Assembly: GCA_023430685.1 (NCBI GenBank)
Contig: JAEYZH010000022.1
Span: 1 to 22,093 of the forward strand
Length of the DNA stretch: 22,093 nt
Origin: Pseudomonadota bacterium
GTDB taxonomy: Bacteria > Pseudomonadota > Gammaproteobacteria > Xanthomonadales > Rhodanobacteraceae
Direction of reading: 5' to 3'
Positions 1-6,957 of the stretch are shown piece by piece. Under the pieces are notes generated by a model. It was given only the letters and a program-made list of their open reading frames with translations. It had not been told where the DNA came from and made no database searches. The stretch's first letter is position 1; the number at the start of each line of letters is the position of its first letter. The translations under genes were made by a program, and so were the position numbers.

Positions 1-1
1 G

Positions 2-142
2 CTCGAGCGCCTGCGCGAGGACCTCGCGCGCCTGCCGCTGCGCGCGGCCTGGGCCGCCTGGCGCGCCGGACACGCCTCGCGGGGCCGCCGGCCCGGCGCA
101 TTGCCGCAGCGCATTGATGCGGGTCGCTCCAGCCCCCACTGA
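2..142 (+). CDS. possible C-terminal fragment of an upstream gene (unknown)
   Basis: Reading from base 2, the frame is open from the window edge to a TGA at 140-142 and gives about 46 residues. These begin as an amphipathic Leu/Arg/Ala stretch (LERLREDLARLPLRAAW) and end in a basic tail. The composition fits the last helix of a real protein better than the other two forward frames do, but there is no domain to recognise and the other frames are also open for a while because of the high GC. The 57 bases between its stop and folE2 show no clear promoter. Treat as a guess. Confidence 0.3.
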   Translation, partial: LERLREDLARLPLRAAWAAWRAGHASRGRRPGALPQRIDAGRSSPH

Positions 143-199
143 ACGACCAGTGCGCTATCGTCTGGCGCAGGCCCCACCCGTCCGTACCGAGTCCCGAAG

Positions 200-1147
200 A
201 TGTCCAACCACCCGAACAGCCGCCGCGCGATGCCCGATGTCGCGACCGAACGCGAAGCCGCGCGCGCCGGCGCGCTCGACTGGGTCGGCATGGACGAGAT
301 CGAGATGCCGGTGGTGTTCGCCGACGCGCCGGAGCGGGCGCAGCGCGTGTCGGCGCGCGTCGGTGCCTGGGTCAACCTCGCCGATCCGGACGCGCGCGGC
401 ATCCACATGTCACGCCTGTACCTGCACCTGGATCGCCATCTTTCGGCCGAGCCGCTGACGCCGGCGGCTCTGCGACGCATCCTGCGCGACTTCCTCGATT
501 CGCATGCGGGCCTTTCCGATCGCGCGCAATTGCGCGTGCGCTTCGAACACCTCGTGCGGCGGCCCGCGCTCGCGAGCGGACACAGCGGCTGGCGTTCCTA
601 TCCGGTCGAGATCGGCGCGCGCATCGATGGCGCGGGGTTCGAGGTCGAGGTTGCGGTCGACGTGCAGTACTCGAGCACCTGTCCCGCGTCGGCGGCGCTC
701 GCGCGCCAGCTGATCCAGGAGCGTTTCGCGTCCGACTTCCCGCCCGGCGCGCCGCTCGACCGCGACGCGCTCGCGGCCTGGCTCGGCAGCCGCGACGGCA
801 TCGTCGCGACGCCGCACAGCCAGCGCAGTGCGGCCAGCGTGCGCGTGAAGCTCGCGCCCGGCTTCGACCTGCCGGTGATCGACATCATCGATGTCGTCGA
901 AGAAGCCTTGCAGACGCCGGTGCAGGCCGCCGTGAAGCGCGAGGACGAACAGGCATTCGCACTGCGCAACGGCCAGAACCTGATGTTCTGCGAAGACGCG
1001 GCGCGGCGCATCCAGCACGCGCTCGACGCGGACGAGCGCATCGCCGACTTCCACGTGCGCGCGGCGCACTATGAAAGCCTGCATCCGCACGACGCGGTCG
1101 CGGTCGCGACCAAGGGCGTGAAGGGCGGTTACTCGGGCATCGCCTGA
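200..1147 (+). CDS. folE2: GTP cyclohydrolase FolE2 (type IB)
   Basis: Converts GTP to 7,8-dihydroneopterin triphosphate, the first step of folate (and, where present, queuosine) synthesis. FolE2 does this without the zinc that FolE needs. The 315-residue product carries the family landmarks: RGIHMSRLY (67-75), the conserved Cys161 in the STCPAS segment, ATPHSQRS with His206, the FCEDAARR segment with Glu265, and ESLHPHDA near 292-299. The start at 200 is the first Met. A Met at codon 11 (base 230) is closer to where conservation usually begins, and neither start has a strong ribosome binding site. The gene converges on a TonB-dependent receptor 70 bases away. FolE2 is often part of the zinc-starvation response in bacteria, but no AT-rich Zur-like palindrome is visible upstream. 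Confidence 0.95.
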   Translation: MSNHPNSRRAMPDVATEREAARAGALDWVGMDEIEMPVVFADAPERAQRVSARVGAWVNLADPDARGIHMSRLYLHLDRHLSAEPLTPAALRRILRDFLDSHAGLSDRAQLRVRFEHLVRRPALASGHSGWRSYPVEIGARIDGAGFEVEVAVDVQYSSTCPASAALARQLIQERFASDFPPGAPLDRDALAAWLGSRDGIVATPHSQRSAASVRVKLAPGFDLPVIDIIDVVEEALQTPVQAAVKREDEQAFALRNGQNLMFCEDAARRIQHALDADERIADFHVRAAHYESLHPHDAVAVATKGVKGGYSGIA

Positions 1148-1186
1148 TGCCTGCAAGATCCGGACGCAACCGCCCCGTAGGCTGGA

Positions 1187-1199
1187 CGACCGAAGGTCG
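1187..1199. terminator. weak hairpin between two convergent genes
   Basis: CGACC-GAA-GGTCG forms a perfect 5-bp stem with a 3-base loop in the 70-base gap between the stop codons of folE2 and the TonB-dependent receptor. There is no T-tract on either side, so it is at best a weak or factor-assisted terminator. It is listed because it is the only structure in this gap. Confidence 0.25.
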
Positions 1200-1217
1200 G
1201 CCGGCCGCTCTTCGCTC

Positions 1218-3323
1218 TCAGCGCATGCGCCACTCCAGGCCCACGTAGACCGAACGCCCGTCGCCGGGCAGGAAGTTCGCCGCGTCGAGCCCGCGTGCGT
1301 CGGCAACCACGTTGGTGCTCGCGATCCACCTCCGATCCTGCAGGTTGCGCGCGTCGACGAACCAGTCGCAGCGCTCCCCGAGGTCGCCGCCGACCTTGAG
1401 CCCGACCACGTGGTAGCCCGGCGCGCTGAAACTGTTCGCGTGGTCGATCCGGTAACCGCGCGGCACCCACTCGACGTTCGGCGCGAGGAACGCGCGGTCG
1501 GACAGCTGCCAGCGCAGCATCGTGCGCAGCTGCTCGCGCGGAATGCCCGCGAGCTGGTTGTTGCCGTATACGCGATCGCGGTCGAAGCGGAAATCATTGA
1601 CCAGCGCGCTCAGCGACCACGCGAGCCGCGCGGCGAAGCGCCAGTCGATGCCGAGCTCGATGCCGCGGTGCAAGGTCCGCTCCGCATTGATCGTACCGAG
1701 CGGGTTGCCGTTGCCGTCGCTCAACGACAGCAGCTCGTCGCGCACGCGCGCGTGGTACAGCGAGAGGTCGACGTCGAGGTCGTCGCGATGCGTGCGCCAG
1801 CCGATTTCCAGCGTGGTCGCGCGCTGCTCGTCGACGAGCGTGGCCGCCGGCCCGCCCGTGATCTCGCTGAAGCTCGGCGGTTCGAGGCTGCCGCTGAGGT
1901 TCGCATAGAGCCGGCTGTTCGCGCCGGACTGGAACAGCAGGCCGAGCTTCGGGCTGACGCCGCGGAAGTCGACGTCGAAACTCTCGTCGGCGCTGGTGAC
2001 GAAGCGGTCGCGGGAGCGTCGCGTCGAGCGCAGCGCCTGTGCACCCAGCGACACGGCCCAGCGATCGGACAGCCACGCCTGGTTCTCGACGTAGAGCTTC
2101 GCGTTGCGCGCGCGCAGTGAGAGCAGGTTCGTGCGGTCGCCCGCCTGTCCGCCCACGTTCGCGTGGCGGTCGTCGTCGATCCGGCCTTGCGCGAGCGCGA
2201 GACCGGCGACGAACACGTTGCGCCGCCCGGCAAGATCGCTTTGGTTGCGCCAGCGCAGGTCAAGGCCGGCATCGCGCGAGTCCTGGTCGAGCACCTGGAA
2301 GATCGGATGGTGCAGCGACTTGTCGGCGAGGTAGGCGGACACCAACACGCTCGAGGCATCCGACGGCGTCCACGCGAGCCGCGCGCCGAGCCGATCCAGC
2401 CGGAAGTCGCGACGCTGGTCGCCTGCGACGGCGCCAGCATTGGCCGCGCGCGGATCATCCATCGCCTGCGCGAGCGTGAGGTTGCCCGGCAGTTCCGAGC
2501 GCGTGTCGACGTGCGTCAGGTAGAGCCGCCCGTCGAGCGTGTCGCCGAAGCGCCAGCCCGCGTTCCCGAACAGACGCCAGGTTTCCTGGCGTGCGTGCTC
2601 GCGGAATCCGTCCTGCGCGAATGCGGAGGCGCTGAGGTAGGCGTCGGCGAAGCCGTCGTTGCCGGCCAACGCGGCTTGCGCACGCGCGTAATCGTAGCCG
2701 CCGCCTTCCGCCCGCAGGCTTGCAGCGGCCGCGTCGTAGCCGGTCGGGGAGACGAAGTTGACCGCTCCGCCGAGCGTCGCGGCCCCGTACTCGAGCGCGT
2801 TGGCGCCGCGGTACACCTCGATGTAGCGCGCCGACAACGGCTCGACCGCCTGGAAGTCGAAGCCACCGTCGGCGAGATTGAGCGGGCTGCCATCCTGCAG
2901 CAACTCGATGCCGCGGCCATGGAAGGTGCGCTGGATGCCGGAGCCGCGGATCGACATGCGGGCCTCTTCGGCGCCGAAGCGCGGCTGGATGAACACGCCG
3001 GTTGCGAAGCCGAGCGCGTCGGCGAGGGTGCTGACGCGGCCATCGCGATAGCGCTCCCCATCGACGATGCCGGTGCCGCCGGCGCGCGCATCGAGGCGCT
3101 CGCGTGCCTCCTCGAGTGTTTCGACCGTGGCGGGCACGCTGCTGCCGCGGACTTCGATGCGATCGAGCGTGGTGGTGGGGGCAAATTCCTCCGGAGCGGA
3201 ATCGGCGGCTGAAACGGAAAACGAAAGCGCAAGCGCGAGCAACGCAGGCGCGCGCAGCTGCGGGCCGCGTGCAGGCGCACGCAGGCGCGTGTTGCGTGCA
3301 GTCGCACGCATCGACATCGACAT
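1218..3323 (-). CDS. TonB-dependent outer membrane receptor
   Basis: A 701-residue outer-membrane receptor that would import a metal, metal complex or other nutrient using TonB energy. The start at 3323 is the first of three in-frame ATGs (Met-Ser-Met-Ser-Met) and has a GGAG seven bases upstream. A basic, hydrophobic signal peptide ends near VSA-AD (about residue 39). A TonB-box-like segment (LDRIEVRG, 53-60) follows, then the plug domain with SIRGSGIQR (124-132), DGSPLNLADGG and YRGANALEYGAATLGGAVNF (171-190). The remainder is a 22-strand barrel pattern ending in a short terminal strand with a final aromatic-rich LEWRMR. The ligand cannot be read from sequence. Its upstream partner is a His/Cys-rich DUF2946-like protein, which suggests a transition metal such as copper or zinc. 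Confidence 0.93.
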   Translation of the reverse strand: MSMSMRATARNTRLRAPARGPQLRAPALLALALSFSVSAADSAPEEFAPTTTLDRIEVRGSSVPATVETLEEARERLDARAGGTGIVDGERYRDGRVSTLADALGFATGVFIQPRFGAEEARMSIRGSGIQRTFHGRGIELLQDGSPLNLADGGFDFQAVEPLSARYIEVYRGANALEYGAATLGGAVNFVSPTGYDAAAASLRAEGGGYDYARAQAALAGNDGFADAYLSASAFAQDGFREHARQETWRLFGNAGWRFGDTLDGRLYLTHVDTRSELPGNLTLAQAMDDPRAANAGAVAGDQRRDFRLDRLGARLAWTPSDASSVLVSAYLADKSLHHPIFQVLDQDSRDAGLDLRWRNQSDLAGRRNVFVAGLALAQGRIDDDRHANVGGQAGDRTNLLSLRARNAKLYVENQAWLSDRWAVSLGAQALRSTRRSRDRFVTSADESFDVDFRGVSPKLGLLFQSGANSRLYANLSGSLEPPSFSEITGGPAATLVDEQRATTLEIGWRTHRDDLDVDLSLYHARVRDELLSLSDGNGNPLGTINAERTLHRGIELGIDWRFAARLAWSLSALVNDFRFDRDRVYGNNQLAGIPREQLRTMLRWQLSDRAFLAPNVEWVPRGYRIDHANSFSAPGYHVVGLKVGGDLGERCDWFVDARNLQDRRWIASTNVVADARGLDAANFLPGDGRSVYVGLEWRMR

Positions 3324-3345
3324 GGAGGTACTCCGACATGAGCAG

Positions 3346-3364
3346 GCCGCGGCAGCGCCGCGGC
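3346..3364 (-). promoter_or_regulatory. GC-rich hairpin between the DUF2946-like gene and the receptor gene
   Basis: GCCGCGGC-AGC-GCCGCGGC is a perfect 8-bp inverted repeat with a 3-base loop, sitting 22 bases upstream of the receptor start and 20 bases after the stop of the gene before it. In a transcript read from the minus strand it would be a very stable stem just ahead of the receptor's ribosome binding site. It has no T-run, so it is more likely an intercistronic stability or attenuation element than a simple terminator. Function is inferred. Confidence 0.35.
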
Positions 3365-3384
3365 AGGGATCGATTGGGATCGGC

Positions 3385-3795
3385 TCAGGCGGAACGCAGC
3401 GGTGGGCCGCGCGGCTGCGCGGACAGTCGATGCGTGGCGTGCGCGACGACATCGTGGGCGAGGTCGATCGCGTGTGCGGGAAGCGCGGGCTCGACGAGTT
3501 CGCCGCAGCCCGGGAATTCGAGTGCCGGCACGTGGCTGAAGAGGTCGCAGTAGCCGCAGGCGGTCCAGCAATCCTCGCGTGCAGCCTCGTGCGCGTCGCC
3601 TGCGTGCGATGCGTGCCCCGCATGGGCGTCGGACTCCGACGCGCGCGCCTGCACATGCGCGTGGTGCGCGCCATGCCCGGCCTGCCGCAGGCTCATCGTG
3701 ACCTGGGAGACCGTCGGCGCGAGCGCGACGAGCAGGATCGCGACGAGCGCGAGCCATGCGATCGGACTGCGGCGGTTGAGGTGGCGCAGCTGCAT
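3385..3795 (-). CDS. DUF2946-like His/Cys-rich small membrane protein
   Basis: A 136-residue protein with one hydrophobic N-terminal segment (about 12-30) that may be a signal anchor or uncleaved signal. A histidine-rich linker follows (His41, 44, 45, 47, 58, 61, 64, 69), then the motif CWTACGYCDLFSHVPAL (76-92) with Cys76, Cys80, Cys83 and a later Cys97. The C-G-Y-C plus downstream HVP pattern is what I associate with DUF2946, a family of unknown function often found beside copper genes or TonB-dependent receptors. The start at 3795 puts Met directly before the basic n-region; the frame stays open further upstream but without hydrophobic or conserved content. It lies 61 bases upstream of the receptor on the same strand, so co-transcription is likely. 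A metal-binding periplasmic role is inference. Confidence 0.65.
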   Translation of the reverse strand: MQLRHLNRRSPIAWLALVAILLVALAPTVSQVTMSLRQAGHGAHHAHVQARASESDAHAGHASHAGDAHEAAREDCWTACGYCDLFSHVPALEFPGCGELVEPALPAHAIDLAHDVVAHATHRLSAQPRGPPLRSA

Positions 3796-4033
3796 GGATC
3801 GGAAGGCGGTCCGCGTGCGTGGTCGTGGCGCGCAGCCCCTATTGTCGCCGCACGATGCGTGTTGTGTGCGCCGGGCGGGCGCGAAGGTTGCGGCAATTGG
3901 TCGCGTGCATCGCCTTGCGCGCCGCGAAACCGCGGGATGCGCGGCGAAGGGAAGGGCATGCGAATCCCCCCTGCTTGCGCGCCCGCCGCGTCGGCTGCTT
4001 CGCCTTCCGGTTGACCCTGGGGCGTGCCTGGCT

Positions 4034-4066
4034 ATACCATCCCCACGGATGGTGGAAGGATGGTAT
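4034..4066. promoter_or_regulatory. inverted and direct half-sites over the start of the ribbon-helix-helix gene
   Basis: ATACCATCC at 4034-4042 is mirrored exactly by GGATGGTAT at 4058-4066, and a further GGATGG lies between them at 4047-4052, 11 bases before the GGATGG inside the right arm. Two same-facing half-sites one helical turn apart plus an inverted one is the usual operator layout for cooperative ribbon-helix-helix repressors. The block ends five bases before the ATG of such a regulator and covers its GGAAGGA ribosome binding site, so autoregulation is the simplest reading. Binding itself is inferred. Confidence 0.5.
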
Positions 4067-4070
4067 CGAG

Positions 4071-4487
4071 ATGGCAAAGTCGCGCGAACCTGCGGTGAAG
4101 GCGACCGACAGCGAGAAGATCACGGTCAACCTCGGCTACGTGGACCTCGGCCAGATCGACCTGCTCGTGCAGGAAGGCTTCTACGGCAACCGCACCGACT
4201 TCATCCGTGCCGCGATCCGGGCGCAGATCGCCCGCCACGGCGAGGCCGTCGACAAGTCCGTCGCGCGGCACCGGCTCGATCTCGGACTGCGTCGATTCAC
4301 GCGCAAGGACCTCGAAGCCGCGAAGGCCGCGGGCGAGATGCTGCACCTGCAGGTGCTCGGCCTCGTTTCGATCGCGAGCGACGTCACGCCGACGCTCGCG
4401 CGCGAAACGATCGCTTCGTTGCGCGTACTCGGTGCGTTGCAGGCCGATCCTTCGATCAAGGCGGCACTCGCAGACCGCATCCTCTGA
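4071..4487 (+). CDS. ribbon-helix-helix (CopG-type) transcriptional regulator
   Basis: A 138-residue protein. Residues 15-55 read as a ribbon-helix-helix: a strand EKITVNLGYVDL, helix A (GQIDLLVQEG), the turn FYGNRTDFIR and helix B (AAIRAQIARHG). It is longer than minimal CopG. The second half (about 75-138) is a helical domain of unknown function with LHLQVLGLVSIASDVTP. The start at 4071 is directly downstream of GGAAGGA and of a cluster of half-sites that probably form its own operator. It lies 80 bases upstream of, and co-oriented with, a poly(3-hydroxyalkanoate) depolymerase-family gene, which it probably controls. This pairing recurs in Proteobacteria to my recollection, but the effector signal is unknown. 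Confidence 0.8.
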   Translation: MAKSREPAVKATDSEKITVNLGYVDLGQIDLLVQEGFYGNRTDFIRAAIRAQIARHGEAVDKSVARHRLDLGLRRFTRKDLEAAKAAGEMLHLQVLGLVSIASDVTPTLARETIASLRVLGALQADPSIKAALADRIL

Positions 4488-4567
4488 TCACCCATCGGCG
4501 CAGCGAAGGACCGACGCGAGCGGATCGCGCCAGGCGATGCGCGCGCCGGAACCCTGGAGTCCGACCC

Positions 4568-5746
4568 ATGAAACCCCTGTCGCGCATCGACATGACCGAA
4601 GTCACGCGCCTCACGCGTGAAGGCCGACTCGGCGAAGCGCTGCAGATGCTGCGCGCAGGCCACGCCGACGCAGCGTCGCATGCGTCGAACGAGCCGCGCG
4701 CGCCAGCCGAAGACGCTGCGCCGATCATCGACATGCAACCTCCGTCGGCGGCCAACGGCGGCGCCTGGACCGCTGCCACGCCGACCGATCGCCCCGCGGC
4801 CGCGCAGCCTGCTGCGCGCGCCGCCCCGGGACCTGCAGCGAAACCGCGCATCCGCATTCGCCATCCCGCGACGCATGCGGTCGATCCGCTTCCTCCTGGC
4901 GCACGTTTCGAACAGCGCATGCACGGCTCCGGGGCAGGCGAGCGCCGGTACCGGCTCTACGTGCCTTCGCCCCGTGGCAGCGCGCCGCCTGCGCTCGTCG
5001 TGCTGCTCCACGGTTGCACGCAGTCACCCGAGGACTTCGCGCTCGGCACGCGCATGAACCTGCTGGCCGAGGAACGTGGCCTGCTCGTCGCTTATCCCGA
5101 ACAGTCGCATAAGGCTAATGCATCCAGGTGCTGGAACTGGTTCAACAGCGCCGACCAGCGCCGGGGCGGCGCCGAACCGGAATCGATCGCGGCGATCACG
5201 CGCGAGCTCATGCGCGAATTCGCGATCGATCCGCGCCGCGTGCACGTCGCGGGCCTGTCCGCGGGCGGCGCGATGGCGGCGATCCTCGGCGCGGAATACC
5301 CGGACCTGTTCGCGGCCGTCGGCGTGCACTCGGGTCTTGCGCGTGGCGCCGCGCACGACGTGCAATCGGCGTTCGCGGCGATGCGCGGCGGTGCCGACGG
5401 CGCCGTGCCCGCTGCGCGCACGGTGCCGACGATCGTGTTCCACGGTGACGCGGACACGACCGTCGCCCCGATCAATGGCGAACACGTCATTCGACAGGCG
5501 AGAGCGCATGCGGTGCTGCATCGGCAGGTGCATGCGGGCAACTCGGCCGACGGCGCGAGCTGGACCCGCGTCGTCGAGAAGAACGCGGACGGCGTGCCGA
5601 CGCTCGAGCATTGGCTGCTGCACGGCGGTGGCCATGCGTGGTCCGGCGGCGACCCGCGCGGATCGTTCGTCTCGTCGCGTGGTCCGGATGCGAGCCGCGA
5701 GATGCTGCGCTTCTTCGACGAGGTCTCGAGCGCGCGCAGCCGCTAG
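4568..5746 (+). CDS. PHB depolymerase-family esterase (extracellular-type catalytic domain 1)
   Basis: An alpha/beta hydrolase expected to cleave short-chain polyhydroxyalkanoate or related esters. The catalytic domain spans about 113-392. It has the oxyanion segment VVLLHGCTQ (144-152), the nucleophile elbow GLSAGG with Ser231, the acid FHGDADTTV with Asp296 and the base GGGHAWSGG with His356. CWNWFNSADQ (188-197) is a typical substrate-side segment of the family. About 110 residues precede the domain: a short amphipathic start (LTREGRLGEALQMLRAG) and an Ala/Pro-rich linker, with no signal peptide, so the protein may stay in the cell despite its type name. The start at 4568 is the first ATG after the regulator gene. 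Its TAG overlaps the stop codon of the SRAP remnant on the other strand. Confidence 0.9.
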   Translation: MKPLSRIDMTEVTRLTREGRLGEALQMLRAGHADAASHASNEPRAPAEDAAPIIDMQPPSAANGGAWTAATPTDRPAAAQPAARAAPGPAAKPRIRIRHPATHAVDPLPPGARFEQRMHGSGAGERRYRLYVPSPRGSAPPALVVLLHGCTQSPEDFALGTRMNLLAEERGLLVAYPEQSHKANASRCWNWFNSADQRRGGAEPESIAAITRELMREFAIDPRRVHVAGLSAGGAMAAILGAEYPDLFAAVGVHSGLARGAAHDVQSAFAAMRGGADGAVPAARTVPTIVFHGDADTTVAPINGEHVIRQARAHAVLHRQVHAGNSADGASWTRVVEKNADGVPTLEHWLLHGGGHAWSGGDPRGSFVSSRGPDASREMLRFFDEVSSARSR

Positions 5747-5913
5747 GCCGCGAGCCGGTGCTCGTAGTACGGTCGTTCGCGATCCTCGAGGATCGCCTGC
5801 TGCGCGTCGAGGTCCGCGGAGTCGGGCTCGAGCCACGCACGCAGGTGCGACGGCTTGATCGGGATGATGCAGCGGTCATGGCCGGCCGCCGCGACTTCCG
5901 GTGGCGGCTCGCT
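5743..5913 (-). pseudogene. C-terminal remnant of an SRAP (YedK/HMCES-type) gene
   Basis: Only the last 51 to 56 codons survive, running from about EPPPEVAAAGHDRC (with the family's active-site His) to a final YYEHRLAA and stop. The same segment of the intact SRAP protein at 9739-10668 reads EVAAAGHDRTV to FYEHRIAA, so the two are homologous but clearly diverged paralogues. Upstream of about 5913 the minus-strand frame remains open by chance, but homology stops and the DNA is explained by a plus-strand phage-like coding frame. The active-site Cys2, the Asn and the Glu of the family are all missing, so the fragment cannot be functional. It appears to have been cut by the insertion of phage DNA followed by deletion. 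Confidence 0.75.
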
Positions 5914-6609
5914 GCCGCGTCCGCGCGCTGCTACACCGCGGCCGCGGGCGACATCCTGTTCCTGAGCGGTGAGCAGAAGAAGGCGTTCAAGACCCTGCGC
6001 GAGGAGCTCGGCCGCTACGGCACGCTGCAGAACGTATCGCTCGGCACGGCGCAAGTCCTCCTGCTGCAGATCGGTCACCTCATCGGCGCGCAGGCGCAGG
6101 TGTTGCAGGACCGCAACCGTGAGCTGCAGCAGGCCGCCGAGCAGGCGCAACAGACCGCAAACCGGATGGCGGAGCAAGCCGCATCCGTGCAGGACCAGAT
6201 CGACCAGCTCGCCGGCAATGAAGGCGACATCGAGCAGCGTCGGCACGAGAGGCGACTCGCCGATCTTCGCGCAGAGGCGGAAGCGACGGGCACGCTCAAC
6301 ACCGCGGCCCATCGCCAGATCGTCGACCTCGAGAACGAACTGCACCGGCTGAAGATGAAGAACCTGCGTGAGCAGGGTCAAGCGAGCGGCGGAAGCGGCG
6401 GGGGATCGCTGGGCGGAGGAAGCCCCTGGCCATCTACGACGACCTCAGACGAGAGCTCGTCCGGCACCGGACGCCCGCGCGGTGGCAGCAGCTCCGTCAA
6501 CGTCAACATCACCGGGCCCGTGATCGGCGGAACGGGCGCCGAGATCGGCGAGCAGCTCGCGCGCTGGATCAAGCCGGAGCTCGACCGCATCACCAGGCTC
6601 AGCAGGTGA
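5914..6609 (+). pseudogene. C-terminal fragment of a phage tail tape-measure-like protein
   Basis: From about 5914 the plus frame encodes some 230 residues: SGEQKKAFKTLREELG, then a long Gln/Ala/Glu-rich coiled-coil (VLQDRNRELQQAAEQAQQ and on), a Gly/Ser linker, and the ending SVNVNITGPVIGG followed by a short amphipathic helix. A coiled coil plus Gly-rich linker plus V-x-V-x-I-T-G-P tail is typical of the C-terminus of siphovirus or myovirus tape-measure proteins, which fix tail length. Family members are normally several hundred to over a thousand residues long; here the front is missing and the frame runs into the SRAP remnant in antisense. A start codon for the fragment is not evident. 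Prophage debris is the best explanation; another coiled-coil phage structural protein is possible. Confidence 0.65.
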
Positions 6610-6612
6610 GCC

Positions 6613-6834
6613 ATGGACCTGATCCGCGAGATTCGCGCCGCCATCGATCGTGCGCTGGACGACGAAGAAGCTGCCGTGGCTCAGCGCTACCGCGAGCAGG
6701 TCGCCGAGATCGACGCTCTGTACGCGACAGCAGGGCCGACCGCGAAGCCGTTGCATGACCGCGCACGCTCGCTGGCCTACGTGCTCCATGCGCAGAAGCT
6801 GCTCAGCGTCGCTAGGTTTCGCATGCGCAGCTAA
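6613..6834 (+). CDS. small phage-like protein of unknown function
   Basis: A 73-residue, highly charged, all-helical protein (DLIREIRAAIDRALDDEEAA to the end VARFRMRS) starting three bases after the stop of the tape-measure-like fragment. Tight spacing and matching strand suggest it was the next gene in the phage tail operon. No domain is recognised. AGGTGAGCC before the ATG offers a weak ribosome binding site. It may be intact but without use now that the tail gene before it is broken. Confidence 0.55.
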   Translation: MDLIREIRAAIDRALDDEEAAVAQRYREQVAEIDALYATAGPTAKPLHDRARSLAYVLHAQKLLSVARFRMRS

Positions 6835-6876
6835 GCGTGTTCGCTCGCCTCGCGATTCAACCCCTCACCGAGCCGG

Positions 6877-6894
6877 TGTAAGAAATTTCCTACA
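6877..6894. promoter_or_regulatory. 18-bp palindrome upstream of the DUF7946-like gene
   Basis: TGTAAGAAATTTCCTACA pairs with its own reverse complement at 8 of 9 positions per arm. It lies 63 bases before the ATG at 6958, in the only gap between phage debris and the AT-richer module. The size and symmetry are those of an operator for a dimeric helix-turn-helix regulator. No -10 or -35 hexamer of quality is obvious next to it, and no second copy was found in the window. Confidence 0.4.
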
Positions 6895-6957
6895 GATTCA
6901 CGAGCAAGCCGGTGGCATCCTCCCCGTGTCGCAAGCCGCGAGAGCAGGGGGTGGGAT

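Noticed and set aside
410..1597. Long minus-strand frame of 395 codons across folE2
   Set aside because: Arg/Ala/Ser-rich antisense shadow in high-GC DNA; the plus-strand frame is a full FolE2 with active-site residues.
2163..3212. 349-codon plus-strand frame opposite the TonB-dependent receptor
   Set aside because: Antisense to a clear receptor; composition is that of a shadow frame, with no ribosome binding site.
5611..5913. N-terminal 100 residues of the frame that continues into the tape-measure-like fragment
   Set aside because: They lie antisense to the depolymerase end and the SRAP remnant and are only an accidental extension of the phage frame.
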